Below are positions 55,048 through 64,000 of a stretch of DNA of 64,000 nt, piece after piece; the stretch's first letter is position 1, and every line of letters starts with the position of its first letter. The position numbers were made by a program, and so were the translations under genes. The notes beneath the pieces were generated by a model. The model was not told the DNA's origin. It worked only from the letters and a program-made list of their open reading frames with translations, and did not search any database. The stretch comes from Symbiodinium natans (lineage: Eukaryota; Sar; Dinophyceae; Suessiales; Symbiodiniaceae): positions 152,501 to 216,500 of the forward strand of contig CAJNDS010002285.1 in assembly GCA_905221605.1 (NCBI GenBank), written 5' to 3'.

Positions 55048-57178
55048 ACAGGAACTTTCGTCTGCACGCTGCGAGGCGTAGCCACCCGAAGGGGCCGTTG
55101 GTCAAGGTGAAACTAAACTAAAAATTACCTCGCTTGAGGTGTTGCGTTCTCAGCTAGGCCCTCTCTCAGCTGCAACCCTCAGCACTCGCGAGGCCGAACT
55201 TTGCCCTCCGCATGCATTGCTGTTGAGGCACTTGTTGTGGCATCAGCCTCCGTAAGTTTGGCAATCCCCACTCAGCACTGGATGTTCTGTTCGAGGCATA
55301 TTTCCTCAGCGCATGCGAGGCCGCAAAGTGAAACACGTGAGGTATGAAAGACTGCTACTCCAGGTTCGTCCGCAGCTCCGGCTTTCTCGCACTTACTAAC
55401 CGTGCCTTGCAGCCTCCCCCAAAGTAGCGTCACCCTGGCTTTCTCGCTCTTACTCACCAGTTGACCAATAATGCATCTCACGCGGTTGCTTCATGGTAAA
55501 ACTGCAGCTCGAGGTCCCGGCGTTCTCGCTCTTACTAACCCGGACCGACACTGCAGAGAAGCATTGACTGTTGTTCCCTCAGCGGAGGCGAGGCCGAACA
55601 ACCATTCCGCTGCATCTGCGCAGCCAGGCCCTCAGCTCCTCACTGAGCCAGGGCTCTCTCTAGACAGAGTTCCCTTGCTGGCAAGCCCTCTATCTCTATG
55701 TGACCCCCGCGGTGCCACGTATAAGCAGCTGCACCGCGTGTCTTAGGACCACAGTTTTCATTCGGATTTGTTGTTGTAGGCCTTCCAGTGCTTGAGGCCG
55801 AATCCAAACACCACATCTCACGTCACAAGGCTAGGCAATTTGGCTCCAACATCTGAAGATAGTGACACATACTCTGCGTGGCGTCCGCGTGAGCTAGCCT
55901 GTCCTAGAGTTTAGGAGTTCGGCTCCTTTCATCGCTGTCTTACCACAGGTCTCTTTCGGTGGCCCGTACTCAGCAGCCAGCACATGTACCATCCTCAGAC
56001 GCCAGAGCCGCCTTGCCCCAGCAAGTGCCCATACAACCACTCACCAGATAGTGAGAGCCAACATCTTCAAACAACCTCCAGCGGCCGTGCCGCGAGGACC
56101 TAAACATCTGCAAGGTTCCGCCTTGTCTGTGTGCACGGACAGACCCCAGCCCTTGCAGGAGACGTGGATGTAAACAAAAGCAGGCCTGCCATGTCCAGCA
56201 GGCTGATTACCATTGGTTGCCTTCAGATGGGAAAAGCGCGAAGATCGGGTAACCTCCATCTGAATCCTTTCCGGCCAATACCAACCCTTACAAACCCTCA
56301 GCACGGAGCGAGGCCGAAGGAGGCTTCTTGGACTATTGGTTTTCCGGGGAGCAGCCACCAACAGCTGCTCTTCAACTTGCACTGCGCCGCACCACAGTCC
56401 TACTGCAAGTTCTTTGGCAACGGTTTCTCAGTAGCACCAGTCAATGAGCTTTACGACACTGATGCCTCTGGTTATTTGTGTCCAGGCAGATCCACCAGGG
56501 TTGGGCCAAATCTTTTCTACCTGATTCTACCTGCGAAGAAAATCCTGTTGTGCTCAGCTTGCAGATCCCCGAAAACCTGCAAGCTTGGGCTCGAGCACAC
56601 CGCAATTGTTCGGGACACTCCTGTCGCCACTGCAAGGATGCCTCTTGCAGTGCGACGTTGGCCTGCACTGTCTGCAGCGTGCCTGGCCGTTTTCCCCCGT
56701 GTTTCGGTCTCACCTTCGTTTTCCACACAAGTGAGCGAGGAACCCAAACTCACCTTCAGCACAGCCCTCAATCCAAATGAGGGTCGGTGGGTTTTGCTCA
56801 CCCAGAGACAGCAGGAATCTCTGGTGAGCAACAGGCTTGCGTCACCCCTCAAGCAATGCGAGGCTGCAACTCTCACTGTGACCCAGAGCAGACTGTAGGC
56901 CACAAGGTTCCCTCAGCAACGCGAGGACGAAAAGCTTCCCTCTAGCGAAGCGAGGCCGAAAACTGTGCACTCGAACGTCCTTCGTCGTCGGCAGCAGTTG
57001 GCGGGCCGCCGCTCTATGACAGCTTAGCCGGTCAGCCGGCCTACGAGCAAACACAGTTTTGCCAGGGCCTCAAAACGGAACCTACCCTTAGTTACAAGCC
57101 CCAGGGCCAGCCACAACGGCACTAAAGACGCTCTCTACCTGAGCACCCCACCGGGGTTGAGCCGAAACCTTGAGCCAG
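55048..57178. repeat. Tandem array unit 3, subfamily C
   Basis: Nearly identical to unit 2 along its whole length, with scattered substitutions and 1-2 base indels that open or close frames differently (for example a 255-codon plus frame here is broken in the sister copies). Confidence 0.87.
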
Positions 57179-58264
57179 GTGAATTTTTCGTCTGCACGCT
57201 GCGAGGCGTAGCCACCCGAAGGGGCTGTGGGTTCAAGTGAAACAAAAGCTTACTAAAACTGTGGGGTGAAACTGCCGGTAAGTTCCCCCTCTCATTCCTT
57301 GTCCTCGGTTTTGACGTACCGCTACCCTCAACCGAAGTGAGGCCGGAATGTCGTTTTGACCAAGTCGTTGCCATTGGCTTGAAGACTTTGGCCAAGGCAA
57401 ATTGCCTGTATGCTTGCACATTCTCTGTGTTGTCTATTCGGGAGGTGATCCATACCCAGGTACCTGATTTCACGTCCGCTGCCATCAATCATCAGGGATG
57501 GGTTTGTGGGATCGACATAGAAATCGATGTTCCAAAGCCTCGCATCCTCACAGCATCGGAAATCCCGGAGCTGCAGGTGGAGGTTAGCTGCGTTCAGGCT
57601 TCTTTGGACATTCCAATTCCCACAGCTGCCCCAGGCTATGTTGCCTCTCCTGGTGCGACGGACAAAGTGGATACGATATGACTGCGACAGTTCCAGGAAA
57701 AGCCCTTCACGACGCCCCTGGTGTGACCATGCAAATACACAGCACGCAATTGCCGGCATGGTCCGTCGCTCTCCGTCTGCCTTGCAGCAAGTCTCTTTGG
57801 CGTGTGGCACACTGTCCAGGGCACTGTGGACGGCCACTCTGGTCGCCGATAGCCCACGAGCGGAAATCTGCGGTTGAGACGGGGCCCTGTTCCAACAAAG
57901 GAAGTTAAGGCCTCGGAACCCTCTTCGCTCGCACAGGTCTGCTATCTTCTTGCACCTCAGTTCCAGGAGGTGTTTCCCTCAACCGTGGTGAGGCCGAACT
58001 ATGTTGTCCCTCCGAGCGAGGCCGAAGACTTTCCACAATCCTCAGCTTAGGCGAGGCCGACAACACCCTCAGCAGCGAGGTCGAAAGTTCCCTCAGCACT
58101 CGGCGAGGCCGTACACAGGCAGCTATGTGGCTGGCAGAACTACCGAGCAAACACAGTGGTTTCGGTTTGAGTCCTGTTGGAGCCCACCCTTAGGTACAGC
58201 CTCCAGGCCACCGAACAGCTCACTACCTGCGCACCCCACCGGGGTTGAGCCGAGACTTGAGCCA
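57179..58264. repeat. Tandem array unit 4, subfamily G with internal deletion
   Basis: Matches unit 1 but lacks the segment equivalent to 50334-52099 (about 1.77 kb). The junction reads GGAGGTGATCCAT then ACCCAGGTACC near 57454. Confidence 0.87.
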
Positions 58265-60275
58265 GACAGGAACTTTCGTCTGCACGCTGCGAGGCGTAGC
58301 CACCCGAAGGGGCCGTTGGTCAAGGTGAAACTAAACTAAAAATTACCTCGCTTGAGGTGTTGCGTTCTCAGCTAGGCCCTCGCTCAGCTGCAACCCTCAG
58401 CACTCGCGAGGCCGAACTTTGCCCTCCGCATGCATTGCTGTTGAGGCACTTGTTGTGGCATCAGCCTCCGTAAGTTTGGCAATCCCCACTCAGCACTGGA
58501 TGTTCTGTTCGAGGCATATTCCCTCAGCGCATGCGAGGCCGCAAAGTGAAACACGTGAGGTATGAAAGAATGCTACTCCAGGTTCGTCCGCAGCTCCGGC
58601 TTTCTCGCACTTACTAACCGTGCCTTGCAGCCTCCCCCAAAGTAGCGTCACCCTGGCTTTCTCGCTCTTACTCACCAGTTGACCAATAATGCATCTCACG
58701 CGGTTGCTTCATGGTAAAACTGCAGCTCGAGGTCCCGGCGTTCTCGCTCTTACTAACCCGGACCGACACTGCAGAGAAGCATTGACTGTTGTTCCCTCAG
58801 CGGAGGCGAGGCCGAACAACCATTCCGCTGCATCTGCGCAGCCAGGCCCTCAGCTCCTCACTGAGCCAGGGCTATCTCTAGACAGAGTTCCCTTGCTGGC
58901 AAGCCCTCTATCTCTATGTGACCCCCGCGGTGCCACGTATAAGCAGCTGCTCCGCGTGTCTTAGGACCACAGTTTTCATTCGGATTTGTTGTTGTAGGCC
59001 TTCCAGTGCTTGAGGCCGAATCCAAACACCACATCTCACGTCACACGGCTGAGCAATTTGGCTCCAACATCTGAAGATAGTAACACATACTCTGCGTGGC
59101 GTCCGCGTGAGCTAGCCTGTCCTTTCTTTAGGAGTTCGGCTCCTTTCATCGCTTGTCTTACCACAGGTCTCTTTCGGTGGCCCGTACTCAGCAGCCAGCA
59201 CATGTACCATCCTCAGACGCCAGAGCCGCCTTGCCCCAGCAAGTGCCCATACAAACCACTCACCAGATAGTGAGAGCCAACATCTTCAAACAACCTCCAG
59301 CGGCCGTGCCGCGAGGACCTAAACATCTGCAAGGTTCCGCCTTGTCTGTGTGCACGGACAGACCCCAGCCCTTGCAGGAGACGTGGATGTAAACAAAAGC
59401 AGGCCTGCCATGTCCAGCAGGCTGATTACCATTGGTTGCCTTCAGATGGGAAAAGCGCGAAGATCGGGTAACCTCCATCTGAATCCTTTCCGGCCAATAC
59501 CAACCCTTACAAACCCTCAGCACGGAGCGAGGCCGAAGGAGGCTTTCTTGGACTATTGGTTTTCCGGGGAGCAGCCACCAACAGCTGCTCTTCAACTTGC
59601 ACTGCGCCGCACCACAGTCCTACTGCAAGTTCTTTGGCAACGGTTTCTCAGTAGCACCAGTCAATGAGCTTTACGACACTGATGCCTCTGGTTATTTGTG
59701 TCCAGGCAGATCCACCAGGGTTGGGCCAAATCTTTTCTACCTGATTCTACCTGCGAAGAAAATCCTGTTGTGCTCAGCTTGCCGATCCCCGAAAACCTGC
59801 AAGCTTGGGCTCGAGCACACCGCTATTGTTCGGGACACTCCTGTCACCACTGCAAGGATGCCGCTTGCAGTGCGACGTTGGCCTGCACTGTCTGCAGCGT
59901 GCCTGGCCGTTTTCCCCCGTGTTTCGGTCTCACCTTCGTTTTCCACACAAGTGTGCGAGGAACCCAAACTCACTTCAGCACAGCCCTCAATCCAAATGAG
60001 GGTCGGTGGGTTTTGCTCACCCAGAGACAGCAGGAATCTCTGGTGAGCAACAGGCTAGCGTCACCCCTCAAGCAAAGCGAGGCTGCAACTCTCACTGTGA
60101 CCCAGAGCAGACTGTAGGCCACAAGGTTCCCACAGCAACGCGAGGACGAAAAGCTTCCCTCTAGCGAAGCGAGGCCGAAAACTGTGCACTCGAACGTCCT
60201 TCGTCGTCGGCAGCAGTTGGCGGGCCGCCGCTCTATGACAGCTTAGCCGGTCAGCCGGCCTACGAGCAAACACAG
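58265..60275. repeat. Tandem array unit 5, subfamily C, truncated 3' end
   Basis: Matches units 2 and 3 but stops at GCAAACACAGTTTT, where it fuses directly to the TTTTTCGTCTGCACG start of the next unit. It lacks the last ~125 bp of the C unit. Confidence 0.87.
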
Positions 60276-63075
60276 TTTTTCGTCTGCACGCTGCGAGGCG
60301 TAGCCACCCGAAGGGGCTGTGGGTTCAAGTGAAACAAAAGCTTACTAAAACTGTGGGGTGAAACTGCCGGTAAGTTCCCCCTCTCATTCCTTGTCCTCGG
60401 TTTTGACGTACCGCTACCCTCAACCGAAGTGAGGCCGGAATGTCGTTTTGACCAAGTCGTTGCCATTGGCTTGAAGACTTTGGCCAAGGCAAATTGCCTG
60501 TATGCTTGCACATTCTCTGTGTTGTCTATTCGGGAGGTGATCCATGCCCTCGTTCGTGGAGGCCGCTATCCCTCAACCGAATGGAGGTCAATTCCTGTAG
60601 ACCCAGATGCTCGTTCTACGAGTCTCATTGCATGTCCTGAGTGCTTCCATCCACACCCCTCAACCGTAGTGAGGCCGGACATGTCTTCAAACCAGGTCAT
60701 GGCCCAAGGCTTCATGGACTCTGGTTACGGTGGCTGCCTCTTGCATGCACAGGGCATACTTCCTGTGGCTTTTGCCGGGAGGTGATCCATGCCCTCCGAT
60801 TCTCAGAGGCCGCTATCCCTCTACCAGCGGGGTGGTCAATCCCCATAGACCGTTCCATATTGATTGAGGCCCAATTCTGCACTTTCTCGTCATCTCACCT
60901 TGACGGATCCATGCCCTCGATTCACACATCTCCAACACGAGCCAAGCAGGAGGAACAGGTGAAGTACCTGCCCAAACATACCCCTTTTTAGGCTGGAGGA
61001 CGCTAAGCGACCGAAATCGCCGCTACGCACCGGTGACCCCACGCCACACACCTTCAACAGGTGGCCGGTACAGGCGCCTGACAGGGGGCCGGGCAAGGTG
61101 CCGACTACCAGGTCAAACCCACCCTGCCTGTGAGGATATTATGTACGAGGCCGCTATCCATTGTGAGACTTGACATTCTCCAATCCAGCCGTAGCCATTG
61201 TTCCAAAGACAGTCGGCTGGCTCTCTTGTTTGCCACCAAAACTCCATACTCTCACTTGGGAGTCGATTACCCTCAACCGAAGTGAGGCCCACTCTGCGAC
61301 CACGGGTTAGCTGCATGCTTGGTCCTTGTGGGCATTTCTGAAAGCAGTGACAACGAATCCTCCACGGAGTACGTCCCGGCTAATCCAGGGTTCTCAGCAG
61401 CTCCGGTGTTCTCGCACTTACTAACCGTGCCTTGCTGTTCTCCCCAGAATCGCCCTGGCTTTCTCGCACTTACTTACCAGTCGACGTATTCCTCACCACA
61501 AAGTTCACTGCCATTGGGACTCGAGGCTTCTCCAGTGCAATGCTGGTACCTGCCCTTTGCTGGCCTCCATGCCTGGCCAGTGTCCCTCATCCATATTCTG
61601 GAGTTTGCTCTTTATAGCTCACATTCCCTCAGACCAAAGTCGAGGCCGAATGTTGCATTGTTTGATTGAGCACTGCTGGGCTGCGGTTGTACCTATCAAT
61701 TGCTCCGACACACCGGCACCGCGGAGTCTATGCTTCAAGCTGCTTTACCGCTTTGCGCCCAGTAGCATCAGCCGTCCAAGCTGCATGCAGTGCTTCCAGA
61801 GTCTCCCAGACTCAATTCCGGCAGACCAATAAGTGCCCGGCCTGCCCATTCCATCATTCTTCCCTCAGCTGATGCGAGGCCGGAACATCATGCACCTTCT
61901 TCATCAGCGAGGCGTTTTCGCAACCCTTCTGTTGTTCCCTCAGCCTTGGCGAGGCCGAACCATCCATTCCCTCAGCCGAGGCGAGGCCGAACCTTTACTC
62001 CAGCATAGCGAGGCCGAAACTGCCCTTGCATAGCCTCACATGGCATCTCCGCTGGTTTCACGGGTTCTGAAAGCATTGTGCTGCGAGGGTATGTTGATCA
62101 CCCTCATTCCGGCAAGCTAAGCCTGCATTCGGGTTTGCCCTCACATGGCCCTTAATGGCGAGGCTGTGCTCGCAATTCAATCCACTTCCACTTGCCTGGT
62201 TACTGGCCGGCGACGTTTCATCACCTCAAAGGAGCATCCATTCCTCATCATCTTCCGACAAGGCCAGCATCCTTCTCGACACATCAGGGCCATACACCAT
62301 AATCACCAGCCTACCCAGGTACCTGATTTCACGTCCGCTGCCATCAATCATCAGGGATGGGTTTGTGGGATCGACATAGAAATCGATGTTCCAAAGCCTC
62401 GCATCCTCACAGCATCGGAAATCCCGGAGCTGCAGGTGGAGGTTAGCTGCATTCAGGCTTCTTTGGACATTCCAATTCCCACAGCTGCCCCAGGCTATGT
62501 TGCCTCTCCTGGTGCGACGGACAAAGTGGATACGATATGACTGCGACAGTTCCAGGAAAAGCCCTTCACGACGCCCCTGGTGTGACCATGCAAATACACA
62601 GCACGCAATTGCCGGCATGGTCCGTCGCTCTCCGTCTGCCTTGCAGCAAGTCTCTTTGGCGTGTGGCACACTGTCCAGGGCACTGTGGACGGCCACTCTG
62701 GTCGCCGATAGCCCACGAGCGGAAATCTGCGGTTGAGACGGGGCCCTGTTCCAACAAAGGAAGTTAAGGCCTCGGAACCCTCTTCGCTCGCACAGGTCTG
62801 CTATCTTCTTGCACCTCAGTTCCAGGAGGTGTTTCCCTCAACCGTGGTGAGGCCGAACTATGTTGTCCCTCCGAGCGAGGCCGAAGACTTTCCACAATCC
62901 TCAGCTTATGCGAGGCCGACAACGGCCGTACACAGGCAGCTATGTGGCTGGCAGAACTACCGAGCAAACACAGTGGTTTCGGTTTGAGTCCTGTTGGAGC
63001 CCACCCTTAGGTACAGCCTCCAGGCCACCGAACAGCTCACTACCTGCGCACCCCACCGGGGTTGAGCCGAGACTT
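60276..63075. repeat. Tandem array unit 6, subfamily G
   Basis: Matches unit 1 end to end except for a 42-bp deletion (near 62922) that removes about two adjacent hairpin elements. The array ends at GAGCCGAGACTTA, beyond which the sequence is unrelated. Confidence 0.87.
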
Positions 63076-63114
63076 ACACCCCCTCATGCACAGATGGTCC
63101 TGGGGTAGTTCCCT

Positions 63115-63978
63115 TCAGTCCTTTCTTTCCTCCTGCTTCAGGATCTTCTTTCCAATCCTGACAAGAGCCTTTACAAGCTCTTCCGGGTAGGTCCCAGACT
63201 CCTTCAGAGACGCACTCTTCGAGTGTTCGTGGTTTCCTGCGCAAACGTACGAAGACAGTTCCCACACACAGGCAGCACTATTAGAAGCGAACCACCATCT
63301 CTTCCAAGTCTTCTCTTTCTTCTCGAAGCAGCATCTATCTACTAGACATCCTTGCGTTAGACCAATGCTTTTAGAGACTTCTAGAAATACCGTTTCCTTC
63401 CACAAAGAGGACCTTTCAGGCCATTCGTGGGTTAACAGCAAACCCTCGTTAGAGGCATAGGGGCCGAAGAGCTTCCCTATAAGTCTCCAGCAACTCTTGT
63501 GAATCTTTAGCGTCTTCCGCCAAAGTTCCAAACCTCGTCGCTTGCGGAAACGCAGGTACCTCAAGGGGCAGCCTGAGCTGCAAAGCGTAGACAAATGCGC
63601 AAAGACACGGACCTTTCCCTGCTTCAGGACTCTTAAGATCTCTTCAAGAACAAGAAAGGTGTTCTTACTCAGAAGATTGATTTCCCGAGTCACTCCGAAG
63701 TACGCTATGCCTTTCTCTCGAGCACACGCTCTCGCTATAGCACTCGACTCTTCGCAGCAAAGCTCCAGAACGACGAGCGACACTGTTCCTTTGGCCACTG
63801 CCGTCGCGGCTTCCATCCAGGAGCTAGGAACCTCCAGCGGAGAGGACCTTACTGCGTTCGACGATACTTCCTTAGTGGTATTGGGCTCATCTTTTACTTC
63901 TTCGACGTTTTCTTCGGAGATCGACGACCACGATTCTGGCTCGTTAATGAGGCCGCTTGCCTCACAAAGACTGACCAA
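63115..63978 (-). CDS. Retroelement polyprotein fragment with methyltransferase-like domain
   Basis: A 287-codon minus frame open to the right edge; it probably continues beyond 64000, as the Met at 63978 is not a convincing start. After an acidic linker it reads SLVVLELCCEESSAIARACA (motif I-like strand and turn), GIAYFGVTREINLLSK, and VRVFAHLSTLCSSGCPLRYL, where SxxCSSGCP occupies the place of a motif IV loop. Further on, LTHEWPERSSLWKE and GCLVDRCCF follow. This order resembles the degenerate Rossmann methyltransferase-like domain that dinoflagellate copia-type polyproteins carry near an integrase region; that comparison is from memory of the family style, not a search. Catalytic competence is doubtful. 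Confidence 0.5.
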   Translation of the reverse strand: MVSLCEASGLINEPESWSSISEENVEEVKDEPNTTKEVSSNAVRSSPLEVPSSWMEAATAVAKGTVSLVVLELCCEESSAIARACAREKGIAYFGVTREINLLSKNTFLVLEEILRVLKQGKVRVFAHLSTLCSSGCPLRYLRFRKRRGLELWRKTLKIHKSCWRLIGKLFGPYASNEGLLLTHEWPERSSLWKETVFLEVSKSIGLTQGCLVDRCCFEKKEKTWKRWWFASNSAACVWELSSYVCAGNHEHSKSASLKESGTYPEELVKALVRIGKKILKQEERKD

Positions 63979-64000
63979 GTTCTCCGCAGTTGGGGACTTC

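Noticed and set aside
56131-56898. A 255-codon plus-strand ORF in array unit 3
   Set aside because: The same region is frameshifted in sister units 2 and 5 by single-base indels with no sign of selection on frame.
50059-63075. CRISPR-like array of short repeats
   Set aside because: The hairpins have irregular spacing, variable loops and no spacer regularity, and the context is eukaryotic with no cas genes.

Overview
The window looks like nuclear DNA of a dinoflagellate, most likely a Symbiodiniaceae-type alga. The evidence is (TTTAGGG)n telomere-type heptamers, small GT/GC-AG introns, retroelements that carry DNA-methyltransferase-like domains, and very long repeat-rich stretches between few conventional genes. 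Everything was read by eye from the sequence; no database search was run.

Left part (1-8.3 kb): a mosaic of short coding exons on the minus strand embedded in TTTAGGG/CCCTAAA arrays that run in both orientations. Two genes can be spliced with matching phases. One (about 2.83-4.27 kb) starts with a ubiquitin-like domain followed by HEAT repeats. The other (5177-7290) is a three-exon, 404-residue agmatine/peptidyl-arginine deiminase with a signal peptide. Their introns contain the telomere-like arrays and a small inverted-repeat element with a GGGTACCC core.

Middle-left (8.3-29.4 kb): nested retroelements. A truncated Gag (9861-11290, minus) is followed on the plus strand by a decayed LTR-type integrase. 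That reading frame is interrupted at 13247-23094 by a tyrosine-recombinase retroelement with perfect split direct repeats (A1-ORFs-B1-A2-B2, the Ngaro/PAT layout). Its pol carries a C5-methyltransferase-like domain, a putative Fe(II)/2-oxoglutarate dioxygenase domain, reverse transcriptase and RNase H. On the far side the interrupted frame resumes, in frame, as a C5 DNA methyltransferase joined to zinc-binding motifs, an RNase H and a polymerase-like segment (to about 28.24 kb).

Middle-right (29.4-50 kb): low-complexity sequence, microsatellites, SINE-like copies and tandem decayed copies of an alpha/beta-hydrolase-like gene. Then comes a minus-strand block of intronless ORFs. Its core (35438-44812) reads as one roughly 3,100-codon gene broken by several frameshifts: a hydrolase domain with GxSxG, then a superfamily-1 helicase. 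Further minus-strand ORFs (hydrolase-like and unknown) lie at 45.3-49.6 kb.

Right part (50.06-63.08 kb): a tandem array of six units in two diverged subfamilies, densely sprinkled with about 25-bp imperfect hairpins (TTCCCTCAGC...GCGAGGCCGAA). No convincing gene lies in the array. The last kilobase holds a minus-strand retroelement-type methyltransferase-like polyprotein fragment that runs to the window edge.

Many large ORFs are broken by single-base shifts, several at homopolymers. They may be decayed copies or may contain assembly indels.
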